DNA of 64,000 nucleotides from Geosiphon pyriformis (GCA_016748015.1 JAAOMT010000222.1:808609-872608); one strand, 5' to 3'; shown: positions 13,787-25,658, counted from the stretch's first letter. Translations and numbers: made by a program. Notes: generated by a model from the sequence alone, not told the origin.

Positions 13787-14600
13787 TTATAAAACAGCAG
13801 ACACCAAATACAAAAATTGTTTATCAAATACCATTTTCTTTAAGACCAAATTTGTAAAAAACTTAATATTCAATTGAGCTTTAGCAAGACTAGGTTTTAA
13901 TAGGCCATTAATTAATAAAAAAATGCCTAAGTACCTATGAGACATGCTTTTTTTAGCTATTGAAATGTTCAAACCTTTAATTAACAAATAGAGTATTCTC
14001 ACTTTATGATTGATGGGTATAACAACCATCTTGTTCACATTAATCAAGATATCATTAATTTAAAAGAAATTATTAACTATGTCCAAAATATGCTGAGTGG
14101 TAAATATGCTATTTCCAATCCAAATTGTGTTATCTATAAAAACACTAGCTGTCAGAAAAAATGTCAAACTACTTCTATAATTCTGTCTACTAGTGTATAT
14201 AAAAAACTTGGAATCTATCTTATAATTATAAAGACTTTCACATCTCTTAACTTTACAGAACAAAAGATTATAAAAGGTCTTCTATAGCAAAGATGAAAAA
14301 ACTTCACTCTGATCTAGTCTATTACAGACAGTGTAGCCATCTGTAAGCCTAAAATCTATTATTATTCAATTAACTCAACTATTGTATATACCCTTAAAAA
14401 ATACAATAAAGTAAGAACACATCTTAATTTTAACTAAACTATTCTTTAAGTAAAACCATCCCACAAAATTATATGCTTGATGGATGTCTTAAAGAACTAA
14501 TTAAAGCTTTCTGTTTTTTTTTCACAGCATTCTTAATGACAAAACCAACAGCAAATATGAGAGTCTGAGTAGATGTGTCCTTTAGAATTGAGAAATTGTT
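13787..14600 (-). pseudogene. LINE reverse transcriptase remnant
   Basis: The fragment SHRYLGIFLLINGLLKPSLAKA followed by DKQFLYLVSAVL is typical of the thumb and connection of the LINE RT family found in AM fungi. Upstream in broken frames are a palm motif read as FIDN (FVDD expected, a G-to-A change at the second Asp) and the STQTLIFAVGF and LDQSEVF-like blocks. Two or more frames are needed to read it, with stop codons between blocks. The catalytic Asp loss makes it inactive. Confidence 0.75.
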
Positions 14601-14621
14601 ACTATGCAAAACATCAAAATT

Positions 14622-15543
14622 ATTACAAATCAAAAAAATTCTATTTGAAAGAATCTTAAATCAAAATATTAATATGTTTAATAATATATTTAATTAACAA
14701 AACCATTTAATTAGCTTAAATTTTAAAAAATTAATTTAAAATTAATAATAATAATAATAAAAATAATAATAAAGATTAAAAAAGTAATAATATTAATATA
14801 AAAGTTTATATTAATAAAGTAAAATTTATTATTTTTGTTGTTATTGTTTTTTATAATATTTTTTAATTATTATAATTAATAAAATTAAAAATATTTTTAA
14901 TATTTTAAATAAAATTTTTAAAATTTGTTAAATTTTAATAATATAATATTATTTACTTTAAAATTTTTAAAGTTGTTTTATTTATTAATTTATTTTAATA
15001 AAAAAATAATATTTAAAATTAAATTAATTAAATTATTTTTTAATTATATTACTTTGAATATTAATAATTTAATTATCAAAAATATATTATTATTATTTTT
15101 AAATTTTAAGTTAATTTTAATAATACTATTACTAAATTATTATAATAAAAAATTATTATATTTAATAAAAAAATTTTAAATATTAGTATTATTATAAATA
15201 TCAAAGTTTTTTTGTTTTATTAACAATTTTTTTTAAAAACTATGCATTATTTAAATTAATTTACCAAATTTATGTTGTTTGTTAAGATTGTTGTTTTGAA
15301 TTTTAAGTTAACTGTTTTTTTTATAAAATTATTTTTTAATAATAGACTTAAATTTAAATTAATTGTTTTGAACTTTTAATTGTAAAATTTGTAATGAAAT
15401 TTATTAAATTTTTGGTAATTATAATTGTTTTATTTTTATATAATAAAAATTTTTTAATAAAATTATTAAAACTTTAATCTTTTTTTGTAAAAACCTAAAT
15501 TACTAGTTTTGTTGGTTTAATTATTAATCATATGATCGCTTAC
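14622..15543. other. AT-rich spacer
   Basis: Almost pure A/T between the LINE target duplication and the Apc11 promoter area. The open frame at 14925-15179 is low-complexity I/L/N/K and is not supported as a gene. Confidence 0.6.
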
Positions 15544-15551
15544 TATATAAA
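15544..15551 (+). promoter_or_regulatory. Possible TATA box of APC11
   Basis: TATATAAA-type motif about 75-80 bp upstream of the Apc11 ATG. In such AT-rich DNA the motif can occur by chance; position is the only support. Confidence 0.3.
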
Positions 15552-15625
15552 GTTTGGATCATAATCAAAAAATTTATAAATTGTGAAAAAAAGTTCACTT
15601 TTTCTGCGTATAGCTCGACAATATA

Positions 15626-16168
15626 ATGAAAATTACGATTAAGCGGTTGACACTTTGGAAGAGCTTTCATGTCTTTCATTTCTTGAAAGTTTCTTAATTC
15701 TAAGCACTATATATGTTCCTGCCTGTAGTTGGCAAGCGGTAGCCGCTTGGCGTTGGGATGTGGATAACGAAGAAGTGTGTGGTATCTGTCGAGTACAATT
15801 CGAAGCCTGTTGTCCGACCTGTAAAACACCTGGTGATGATTGTCCTTTAAGTAATTAGTTTTTTTTTGTTCTATTTTACGATTTTCGTGTTTAACGATCA
15901 CTAATTTTTTCAAGTCAATTGAAAAAAAAAACTTTTTCATTTTATTTCTACAAAAAAATTATTAGTGTGGGGTGAATGTTCACACGTCTTTCATATGCAC
16001 TGTGTATTAAAATGGTGTGAAACGGAAGGTAGTCGTGGTTTGTGCCCGATGGATCGTAGACCATGGGGTGAGTCAAGTCTTATCGATTGTTGTTCCAAAT
16101 TGGAAAGTATTATTTATAAATTAATTGTTTCTAGTCATTGTTAATCATTAGTGGTTGGAAGATCTTGA
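15626..16168 (+). CDS. APC11: Anaphase-promoting complex RING-H2 subunit Apc11
   Basis: Catalytic RING subunit of the APC/C ubiquitin ligase, which binds the E2 and drives degradation of securin and cyclins in the nucleus. Exons 15626-15645, 15729-15850, 15966-16067, 16152-16168 (GT-AG introns of 83-115 bp) give 86 residues, close to the usual size of about 84. The N-terminus MKITIKRWQAVAAWRWD matches the Apc11 strand that packs on Apc2. Zinc ligands follow: CGICR, CCPTC, CPL, WGECSHVFHMHC, then GLCPMDRRPW. In human Apc11 the last segment is CPMCR; here the final Cys is Asp, as I recall for some other fungal Apc11 proteins. The first donor (GTTGAC) and the short last exon (five codons) are the least certain parts. 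Confidence 0.9.
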
Positions 16169-16586
16169 ACTTGAGACATAAGTGCCTCACTGGCTTGTGA
16201 TAAACCTCAAAGAATGTGAATGAGATGAGGTTAAATAACGGTTTTTTTTTCTTAAAGAAATTTATCCTTAATTAGAAAATAAAAAATATATCGAAACAAA
16301 TTTTCGTGTAATAATCAATAAAAAGATATATATCTTCACCTCTCGCTTACTTCTATATTTAAAAATATCTAGCTTAATTAGAAAAAAATATAGCCCATTA
16401 TAATACAGCAAATATCTTATATGCATGTAAAATATTAAAGCTAAAGTGGTATAAATTAAAGTTCAAAGTTTCAGAAGCAGATACAGAGATTATTCTTGCC
16501 AAGAGTGGCTGTAAACTCCCAAATATCCATTATAAAAACACTTCCATCCTTCATAATTCCTAAAAATAATTCAACTTTTGAAACCT
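16169..16586. other. Intergenic spacer between APC11 and VTC1
   Basis: AT-rich 3' flanks of two convergent genes. I see no gene or element here. Confidence 0.6.
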
Positions 16587-16947
16587 TTAAAAACCAGCAC
16601 TGAAACGAAGAGCAAAATTGGTGATTACTGCGGCTGAAAAATATGAGATAAAAAATTGAAAATAAAAATATTAATGTAATTGAACGCGGTAAAATAACCA
16701 AAATATTATTAATAATTAACCTAGTAGGAAAATACAAAGGATCGTGGGTCCAAATCGGTCATCATACGCGCCTCCTTCACGCTTCCTTATTCTATCGGCT
16801 CTCCAATGATATATAGACAAAGCATAAATCATCACTGCCATTGCTAAAAAAAACCCAAGGATTGCGTTAAAATGGAAACTGAACTTTAATTAAGATGACA
16901 TTTTTTCTTTTCTGCAAGGGTTGCAAAGATTTGTTTGTAAAGAAAAG

Positions 16948-16979
<32 letters not shown>

Positions 16980-17352
16980 GAAAAGAAAAGAAAAAAGAAA
17001 AAAGAAAAGAAAAAAGAAAAAAGAAAAAGAAAACATACCGACAAATGTGAACAAGGCGGCCGAGATTTTTCCCACTCTATCTCCAAAGTTGAGAAGTCCA
17101 ATTGCAAGACCACCTAGGACTACTGTGAATTGTAGCCAAGAAAGAAAGGTTCGTTCATTTGCAAAGAAAACCTACCAACATTGATTTATAAAAGTGAAAG
17201 TTCAATGGCGCATAAATGTACCATTTGTAGGCGATCCCAATATAAAAAAAAAAGAAGCTCTCTCATCAGCATACTTTAGGTTCAACTCTAACTGGGATAG
17301 CAACGCGTTTTTGTGGTGGCCGTTCTTGAAGAAGGGGTTCTGTTTCAGACAT
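16587..17352 (-). CDS. VTC1: Vacuolar transporter chaperone subunit Vtc1
   Basis: Small membrane subunit of the VTC complex, which makes polyphosphate from ATP and moves it into the vacuole. AM fungi store and carry phosphate in this form. Exons 17352-17275, 17171-17039, 16843-16721, 16633-16587 (GT-AG) give 126 residues; yeast Vtc1 has 129. N-terminal MSETEPLLQ and RVEPK lead into [15 protein letters not shown] (family signature). Three membrane segments follow: [28 protein letters not shown] and [15 protein letters not shown]. The loop [24 protein letters not shown] contains the conserved Arg-rich and YDDR-GP motifs of the VTC domain. Intron 2 (17038-16844) carries a long polypurine tract. 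No frame damage. Confidence 0.94.
16939..17032. repeat. Polypurine (AAGAA/AAAAG)n minisatellite inside VTC1 intron 2
   Basis: About 94 bp of pure A/G on the plus strand, in units of AAAAG or AAAAAAG. On the transcribed VTC1 sense strand it is a polypyrimidine tract within intron 2. The strand asymmetry is strict; no pyrimidine interrupts it. Confidence 0.9.
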
Positions 17353-17812
17353 GACGCGACGTTTTTTTTTTCGTTGAGGGGAAGATAGAAGGTTAAACTG
17401 TATTTAAGGAAGTTTAAAAATCCTATCTGGGAATTTAGTAGATTCCTGTTGCTGATCATTATACCCACGTTTTCACCACGTGATGAAAGGCGTTATATGC
17501 CGAAGAGGATGTAACAGTTGATTCCGCCAACGAAAAAATCAGTAACACGGAGATGGTTGGTTAAGATCATTACATTGGTTAACACTAGCAGAATATATTA
17601 TAATGTTGTAAATTTATCACATATAAAATTCCTATAAAAGGTAACTTTGGCGTTAAAATTCATCGAAATAATCAAACTTTGAAGCTAACACCAATTAAAA
17701 ATATAGATGCAGGTTGGGCCAATCTGCGTTTAATTATGATATGTGGACAAATTTATGGGATTTAATTAAAATTGAAGAAATTAAATCATTAAGATTCCTG
17801 ATATATTTTTGA
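17353..17812. other. Spacer between cyanase 3' end and VTC1 start
   Basis: Upstream region of VTC1 and 3' flank of cyanase, both on the minus strand. GC is higher than in the deserts and no gene is visible. Confidence 0.55.
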
Positions 17813-18375
17813 CTACCATTTTTTATAAGGTAGAAACTTTCCTTCAAAAGTTAATTTAACCCTTTCCGAATTTGAGTCGATAACCTTGAATAAAATAAAA
17901 TAAATTTGAATTAAATTCACTAAACCATAATTATATAAGCTGAAAAGAAAGTGTATATCTCAATTTTGGAAAATATACCTTGTCAACTTTTGCTGTGAAA
18001 TCAACGGCAGACATTATCCCATCACCAAACTGATGATAAAGAAAATAAAAAATTTAAATTAGAGTAAAGTAAAAGGAATTTAAAATTCTCAAATTTCCCC
18101 TCCATTTCCTACCTTCTCATGAATTACAGCTTTGAGAGGATATCCATAAACCTATTAATCATTAGTAATTAAATATTAAAAAAAAAAACCCTTTAATCAA
18201 TTCTTGAATATATATATATATATGTATATTAAGATAAGAAAATTTAATACAAACCTCTAAAATCTCATAAAGTCGGTAGATCAAAGGATCTCTAGGTGGT
18301 GTTTCGATGAGTCTGAAATTAAGAAATATTAAAGATCACAAAATTTAAAATGTATTAAAAATTGTTAATTGAAAG

Positions 18376-18407
<32 letters not shown>

Positions 18408-18939
18408 AAAACAACATACCCTCCTTTATTAGGGTAAAAGGAGCTGCCAAAATTATCATTCAAATTAGTCAGAGAAATATCTAATGCGATACTTAATTTC
18501 TCAAGATCTTCAGGGTCGAGCTTTGCCTATAGAGAATTTTAAAAATTTTAAATTAGATTTAAATTATTTATGACCCTTAATATATATATTTTTTAATAAT
18601 GAAAGGTCACAAACCTGTCCGTAAAATACTGCAGCGACCCAGATTTCATCTCTATTGATTATATCACCAATTTGAGCAAACCTTTAATAAAATATCAAAA
18701 TTTAAAATAATAATAATAATAATAATAATCGGGACTTCAAAATTCCCAGAATGCATTTTATTTGGCTTCTAATTATATTTTGAAAGCATACGTGAGTTTC
18801 TTTTTCGCTTTAGCATTGAACAGTTGTGCAGAAATTGGAGGAAGTTTGTCTTTTATCTTTTCCTATGATATGTATCAAACATTGAATAAAATCAAAAAGT
18901 GAAAAAATGTTATTAAATGTTAGATTAACTTACATTCAT
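17813..18939 (-). CDS. Cyanate hydratase (cyanase, EC 4.2.1.104)
   Basis: Converts cyanate plus bicarbonate to ammonium and CO2; a cytosolic decamer. Eight exons: 18939-18934, 18862-18792, 18681-18615, 18526-18420, 18312-18255, 18151-18113, 18029-17979, 17884-17813 give 156 residues, the usual family length. The N-terminal helix-turn-helix-like domain is KAKKKLTFAQIGDIINRDEIWVAA. The catalytic domain has DPLIYRLYEILEVYG, containing the active Arg and Glu, and HEKFGDGIMSAVDF, containing the active Ser. The C-terminus ERVKLTFEGKFLPYKKW matches the family end. The first exon is only ATG AAT, chosen because it joins in frame to EKIKDKL through a GTAAGT donor. It is divergent from lipoyl synthase with about 190 bp between the start codons, so a shared promoter region is likely. 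Confidence 0.94.
18373..18405. repeat. Poly(A) tract in a cyanase intron
   Basis: About 32 consecutive A on the plus strand between cyanase exons 4 and 5 (T-run on the sense strand, upstream of an acceptor). Confidence 0.85.
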
Positions 18940-19130
18940 CGTTGCAAAAATACTATCAATAATTGTTACCTTGTAAAAGATATTGAGGTAAAAAATAAAT
19001 AAATATCAATTAGATCTTCATGATGTCAATTTTAATAATACCACTTTCCCCAAATCACGTTGTTTCACTGCTGATCAAGCAAAAAGTTTCTCACAGTCAA
19101 GGACTAATTTTTACCTATTGAATATCTTCA
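18940..19130. promoter_or_regulatory. Divergent promoter region, cyanase / lipoyl synthase
   Basis: The 191 bp between two start codons pointing apart. No clear TATA box or operator was identified. Confidence 0.45.
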
Positions 19131-20876
19131 ATGTACGCTCAAAGACATCTTATTTTACATAATTGGGCCCCAAAGCTGAATATTTTTAACTTGCAACATC
19201 GAAAACCTCATAATAATGTCATCACCTTTTTAAAAAATGAACAATCATCGTTGACGTTCCTAGTTCGTGCACTGGGAACAGCTTCAAGAAAGTCTCAATT
19301 CACTGAAAGGTTATCCGAGGGCCCGAGTTTTGATGATTTCATTGCAGGGTCATCACACGAACCTTTAAGGATCGCAGAATCTTTGGAATTAAAAATAAAA
19401 AAAGACGAAAACCCAAAGAAACCGTAAGCGATTTCGTATTTTGTGTATGTCTTAATATCCTTCCCCATTTTATTTCTTCATTTACCCGGTCTTTATTTTT
19501 TCCTATGATATTGTTTGAATCAAGGATCTTATAAACATGTGTGATCTATTAAAATGGTTAATTTTAGGCATCAACGGTTACCAGAATGGCTAAAAACAAA
19601 AGTTCCAGTTGGCACAAATTATGCCCGAATAAAAAATGATTTACGTGGATTGAATTTACACACGGTGAGCCTTCTGTATTTCTTTCGAAAATTCATCCAA
19701 AAATTTTCTTCTATTCTGCCATGAATTTCTGGGAGCTTTTATTTATTTGATTTTATTCTCACACCATTTTTGAAAAGGTATGTGAAGAAGCTCGATGTCC
19801 AAATATTGGTGATTGTTGGGGTGGTGGTGAACATCAAACAGCTACAGCAACCATTATGTTAATGGGAGATGAATGTACCCGAGGATGTCGATTTTGCTCG
19901 GTGAAAACAAGCAAAACTCCTCAAAAATTGGACCCAAAAGAACCAGAAAATGTTGCCAATGCGATCTCAAAATGGGGCTTAGATTATATAGTTTTGACTT
20001 CTGTAGATAGGGATGGTAAGTGGAACAAATTTATTTGTTGGAAATCTTGAGAATTTGAGAAATTAACTTTGCTAATTTTGTATGATCAGATTTGACCGAT
20101 GGTGGTTCAGAGCATTTCGCGCAAACAATTCGTTTGCTCAAACAAAAGTACCAAAGTTCCTATTCTTCGAAATAACCTCAACTTCGAATTTAACCACAAA
20201 TATTGATTTCTATAATTTTTGGGATAGAGCTCCTAAAATAATGGTAGAATGTCTTACAGGTGATTTTCAAGGAGACTTGGAGGCAGTAACCAGAGTTACC
20301 TTATCAGGCCTCGATGTATATGCACATAATGTTGAAACGGTAGAGGCGTTGACGCCACATGTTCGTGATCATCGTGCCACTTTTAGACAAAGTTTGAAAG
20401 TTTTGGAACACGTAAAGAAGGTTAAACCAAGTTTAATCACAAAAACTAGTATAATGTTGGGGGTTGGGGAAACTGACGAGGAAGTCATGGACACCTTAAA
20501 AGGTAAATTTTCCTGATTTTTTCCTTTGAATTTACTTAATTATAATGACTCATTGTTATTTCTAATAAAAGAGTTGCGTAGAATCAAGGTTGATTGCGTC
20601 ACTCTGGGACAGTATATGCGTCCAACCAAAAGACACATGAAAGTTCACGAATATGTAGATCCATCGAAATTCGAACATTGGGCAAAGGTTGGGGATAATC
20701 TAGGTTTTCTTTATACAGCATCTGGTCCATTAGTACGAAGCAGCTATAAGGCTGGTGAATTTTTTATTGGAAACATTCTTAATGAACGACGAAAAGCAAT
20801 TGATAACTTAATAATGGATGAAAAGATTAATAGTGGGCAACCAGTTGAAGAGTTTCAGGAACAATCTAGTGTGTAG
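19131..20876 (+). CDS. LIP5: Lipoyl synthase, mitochondrial (radical SAM)
   Basis: Inserts two sulphurs into protein-bound octanoyl groups to make the lipoyl cofactor of pyruvate and 2-oxoglutarate dehydrogenases and the glycine cleavage system. Exons 19131-19423, 19568-19664, 19778-20015, 20090-20147, 20228-20502, 20572-20876 give 421 residues. The first ~50 residues are basic and poor in acids, consistent with a mitochondrial presequence. The auxiliary [4Fe-4S] ligands are [12 protein letters not shown] (Cx4Cx5C) and the radical SAM cluster is CTRGCRFC (Cx3Cx2C). Further conserved blocks are [53 protein letters not shown] and [13 protein letters not shown] (including the RSSY that binds the auxiliary cluster). 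Phases at all five introns are consistent and there are no stops. Confidence 0.96.
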
Positions 20877-21525
20877 AGATTAGGATTGATAAGGGTGCTG
20901 AATAAAACACCATATTTTTAACAACCAGTATCGTATCCTCAAGCTTAATGTCTCCTCATTTTCCAGTCATAGAATGTTTTTTTTCTGAAATTTTAAGGAT
21001 CCAATTTTTTAATATATTCCATTTGTGTTATAGTGAAATTTATTAGCTCCTGTTTCTACAAAATATTTCTCGAAATTATTTAATCTGACCCTTTATCTCA
21101 AAATCCTGACTTTCCCAAGGTTCTGTTTCATTTGTTTGTTTTTTTACTAGTTCAACTATCCTCTCCAATTTCACCTCAATCAACTAGATTTTTGCAGAGA
21201 AACGCCTCAACTTAAGTTTGTAGTTCAAATTTATTCTAAAGTCCTTGCTTTGATTAAATAAAAATTCCCACCGTTGAAATATAGCTTAGTATCCCTCACT
21301 CCACTTACATTATGACCCCTTCCCCCAAGGTATTTTTGTGAAGTACGTGATAATACTCCTCTAAATTACATTGTTTTCTTTAAATAAAAATTTAAATATA
21401 TAATATATCTCCCAATTTCCCGAAACTCAATTCTCGACGCCAAAAGCACCATAAAACCAAGCTATGCTTCCATTCCTTCATTCAATATTCGAAAATTTCT
21501 TTTATTGAAAAACTTTGGATCATAT
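20877..21525. other. Spacer between convergent lipoyl synthase and ATP-grasp-like genes
   Basis: 3' flanks of two convergent genes; no further gene or repeat recognised. Confidence 0.6.
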
Positions 21526-23796
21526 TCATATAAGAATCTCATTCAACAATGTTTCGTCTGGATTGAGGGCACGAAAGAGGTCAAAGTTGAAAGTACCATC
21601 TTCGGGCATTAATTTCTTACACATCTTGTCGATAGCAATCACCGCAAGACAGGTCTGTATATAGGCATCGATTAAATCGTCGACAGCAAGCCCAAGTTGA
21701 TTAAAATCTTTTCGATCCATCAATAGAAGTCGTTCTGGTTCGGTAGACCAATTTCCATATGAATCCTTAACTGAAAGATTTGTACCCAGCATTTCCCAGG
21801 ATGTTCCTAATAATTTTGGAAATTAATAAGCTTATGAATTAAAACAGTGTCGTTAAAGAAGGGAAAAATTTGATAGATACTTGATGGATCGTCTTCAAGA
21901 TGTCCCAACAATGGCTTTTTGGCCCTGCGTGAATAAATACAGACTGGTCTGAAACCACCATTATTGGCTGTTACCATCATTCGCAAATCTGTTACATATG
22001 TATGATTGCGTCGATCTGGAATAGTTCCAGCGTGATAAAATTTCCCAGCACGTGTTACTGATGACCAAGACGCGTTCCCAACTAGTGATTGCACGATGAA
22101 TTTATCGTAATGATGATCTGCGTCAAGAAAATTTTGTAATTCTTGAGGGTTGGTAATTGTATAGACGCCTTGCCCTAGCAATTAGATTTGAAATCAGATG
22201 AAGGTAAAAATAGCACAAGACAAGGCAAAGGCTTCAATTGAGTAATCCGTTACCTGCATTGCTGTAAGGAACTTTTAATACGGCATGACCCCCCATACTA
22301 TTCAACCATAACGGAACTTCACTCTTTGTAACATTGTTAATCGTTTTTGGGATTCTTACGGCTAAACCGGAATCAATCAATTCGGCATTATAAAAATCAT
22401 AGGCTCTAGCTGCCATCATTTTATTGCGTCCACCAGCCAAGCAGCAGATGATTTGATTCATGACAAGCGTACGCGTATTGAGAGGAATCCGGTTCCAAGG
22501 TTTTTGGGTAACATAACGAAAGCAGGCACGAATTGAGTGCCATCCTTTTGAATATTGCGAACATCAAATTTAGAATTAAAATATTTTATACTTTTTAGAA
22601 ATCAATTTCATGTTTGATACCAACCTCCACTCATATCTCGGATTTGTAGGACGCCTTCAACCCACTTAACCGGTGGATCTGGATCACCGATCTGATATTC
22701 TACGTACCAAACTTTCTCCCTAGAGATATCAGCCAACACGGCGGCATATCCAGTAGCCTCCATTACATTCTTATCGCAGATCACAGCCAAATCACCTAGT
22801 CGTACATCGGCATGATCAGTTATTTCTTGAAAAGCAGATTCCAAAACCACACGATAGCCACCGAATTCCTGTGTATCTGATAACAAAGGCATTGATTTTT
22901 GGCCAGATGGACATGAATTCGTCTCCAGGATGATCATCTGCTTTTGTCCTGAGGCTGTTGTAACATTGAAAAGATCGGATCCTAGGAGTGAATTAGGAAT
23001 TTTTGATTAACTATTTGGGTGCCAAAATTAACAATTTGTGTAACTAGCGAATAAAAATAGATTCGAGATTTCATTAGCGAATAAAATCTAATGCAAGCAT
23101 TGATACTACCATTATATTAAAAAATTATCAAATTTTCTTGTATCGGTTTTTGCCGTGTACAGGAAAAGTCGACCAGAAAAAGGGTTTTAAAGAAAAGGTT
23201 GGGAGCCGAAAAATGATTTCAGACATACCGGCCCAACGAAAGTGCTTTGGTTGATAACTCAAACACTCTGTCAGTTTTTCCAGTTTAACTTGTGGGTTAA
23301 GGTGAGTATAACGCGTAATTATACGTTCGTTGCCGAGTTGAAAAAAGCTAGCGACCGACGGGTGAATAATGGCGTTTAAGACACGTGGATAAAAATGTTT
23401 TTCTGCTTCAAATTCACCTCCATAGACAACTTTTCCAAAGTTTTGTTGGTGGGGTGCCATAGTGACTGGAGCAGAATCTTCAGTTGGGGGAGAAGGTTGT
23501 ACTTTAGGTAGCTCTGAATTTGAGGGATTTGTTTCATTCGTTGTTGAATTACTTTTGTCACTATCTGTATCAGAGTCAGAGGTTTCAAAATGTCTTTTGA
23601 ATGCCAAATCCGCATTGAGCTGAGCTTGAAGAGAGGCTTTTTTTTCCGAGAGGATATTACCCTCATTCTGTATAGGTTCTGTGGTAAAAGGTTCATCGAT
23701 GTATGGGGGGGATAGTTTTAATGAAGAAGGTGACGTTGAAGTTTGCGAAATTCTAGAGTCCCCTGCTGATTGATTTGTGAGAAAAGCTGTAAACAT
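21526..23796 (-). CDS. Unrecognised 596-residue protein with ATP-grasp-like motif
   Basis: Five exons: 23796-23229, 22981-22625, 22544-22254, 22174-21881, 21806-21526, all GT-AG and phase-consistent. Residues 1 to about 110 are Ser/Thr/Asp-rich and probably disordered. After that the sequence is globular: [17 protein letters not shown], then [33 protein letters not shown] and [19 protein letters not shown]. The segment [20 protein letters not shown] has the Lys and Gly-rich loop of an ATP-grasp nucleotide site, and [23 protein letters not shown] resembles the following metal-binding strands. The C-terminus is helical ([23 protein letters not shown]). I cannot name a family or substrate; an amide or peptide ligase-type activity would be an inference from fold alone. 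The gene is intact and surrounded by housekeeping genes. Confidence 0.75.
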
Positions 23797-24446
23797 AATT
23801 TTCGAGTTTACTTCTTACTTTTTTTTTTAAATTGATTAGAAGAAAAAGAGTGTTAAAAATGTTTAATAAGTGGGAAAGTATATATCAGGTTTGCAAGAAA
23901 TGGCGCATTCTTTGATATCATAATGATACAATATCAAAGTTTGCTACATAGTTTACATAGTTGATTAACAGAAAAGAAAATGAAACATCTTTGATAATTT
24001 ATAAATCAAGATAGTCCGCGCCTTTTAAATCATCCAATCAAAATTGACGTGTTACCCATGATGTCAAGATATTGATGTTTATAAGTCTGTTGATGATGCA
24101 ATTTGAGTTGAAACAGTGTTATTTATTTATTGTTATTATTATTATAAACTTATTATTGCCTAATTATGTTTATAAAAAAATGGTGCATAAAAAATCGATA
24201 ATTTCACATTTTGGGGGAAAAAGATAAAAATTAAAAATCTTGAATTATTTTCAATTTACTTGATACAAATAATTTTAGTAATTGATATAATATTAAAAAT
24301 TAAAACACCAAAATAATTTACATTATTAAGAAAATTAAAACAGAATATTATAATTGATTATAATTGAAAAAAACATTTTAAAAAATTAAAATCAAAATTT
24401 AATATAATTGATAATATAAAAAGATATATTTCAAATTTGTTTAATA

Positions 24447-24518
24447 TATTATTATTATTATTATTATTATTATTGTTGTTGTTGTTGTTGTTGTTGTTAT
24501 TATTGTTATTATTGTTAT
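24447..24518. repeat. (TTA)n/(TTG)n microsatellite
   Basis: A block of TTA repeats followed by TTG repeats and then mixed TTA/TTG units. Confidence 0.9.
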
Positions 24519-25151
24519 AATATTTTTATTATTGCTAAAAAATTAATTTTGGTATTACAATTTATTTTAATAATACTAATTGTTAAATTAAATTGTTATT
24601 CTTAACAAAATAATACCTATAATTAATTACAACTAAAAATAGCATTATAATTTTATAAAAATTAATTAATTAATAATTAATTATAACTATTTTTTATTAA
24701 AAATACAATAAATTAAAATCTATTAAATTTTATAATTATTATATATTTAATTATTAATTTTATTTTAGCTAATAAATTAAATTATTATATTTTTTTATTG
24801 TTTTAATTAATTAAAACATAAAATTTAATATTCTTATAAATAATTATAATTTACATAATTTTTACATATAATTAATAATATAAATTAATTAAAATTAAAC
24901 TTAAAATTACAAAAGTAAACTTATTTAAAAAAGCTATTTTTTAAACTATTTTAATTATTTTGTTATAATTATTTAATAATTTTTATAAATTTAATTTAAT
25001 ATCAAAAGCTTTAAACTTTTAAAATATTATTAATTTGTTAAAAACTTTTTTATATTTAGAACAACTTGAATTTTTATTTATATTAACATTAATATTAAAG
25101 TTAAAGATAATTAATTTATTATTTATATTATATTTTACTTTAAATTCATAT

Positions 25152-25210
25152 ACTAGATAGCAACTGGGCTGTACTTGTTAAACTTGATAATAATAATAAT
25201 AATAAAAAAA
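25152..25210 (+). mobile_element. LINE 3'-end fragment
   Basis: The sequence AACTGGGCTGTACTTGTTAA followed by ACTTGATAATAATAAT and an A-run matches the 3' terminus seen on the other LINE copies here (compare 27436-27481 and, inverted, 49693-49760). Only about 60 bp is left, presumably an extreme 5' truncation. Confidence 0.6.
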
Positions 25211-25658
25211 TTCACAATCTTTTTGCTTAAATTACCAATTATTTTTATAAAAATTTTAATTTTTTTTTAATTTAAGAATTTTGTTTTTAAACTTATTATA
25301 TACAATATTAATATTTTCAAAATAAACAAAAACAACAGTAATTATAATATTAATAAATTAAATAATAAACTTAAATAATATAATCAAATTAATTAAATTA
25401 AATTTTAAAAAAACTAATTAAAAACTAATTATATAATTAATAATAGTAATAACAAAAATAATTAACAAAACAAAAATTTTAATATAAAATTTAATATTAA
25501 TAAAATAGAATTTAAAAATCTTAAATCTAATTATAAATTTAAATAATATAAGAGAAAAAATAAAAATACTTTGTAATTTAGGATTAAATAATTTAAATTT
25601 TAATATCTAAAACAATATTAACAATATTAATAATATTAAATACAATATTTTTTAATAT

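Larger units (their letters stand above)
11629..14607 (-). mobile_element. 5'-truncated LINE (non-LTR retrotransposon), decayed
   Basis: Minus-strand non-LTR element. The 3' end is the T9 run at 11627-11635 (poly(A) on the coding strand). A nearly perfect 14-bp target duplication flanks it: AAAATATCAAAATT at 11615-11628 and AAAACATCAAAATT at 14608-14621. From 5' to 3' on the minus strand: RT fragment with STQTLIFAVGF and LTDGYTV-like blocks (about 14600-14290), RT palm with FIDNTIW where YADD or FVDD is expected (about 14120), HRYLGIFLLINGLLKPSLAKA (about 13930), RNase H with VYTDSL and LFMDSQAFLDIC (13160-12800), a zinc-finger-like CIWCELVEDFNHMFSC (about 12280), and a C-terminal block near 12000. 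Frames are broken by many stops and shifts, so it is dead. Confidence 0.85.

Noticed and set aside
16886-17184. Frames through the polypurine tract (Lys- or Phe-rich)
   Set aside because: They are shadows of VTC1 intron 2 and exon 2; the correct frame is fixed by the VTC1 exons.
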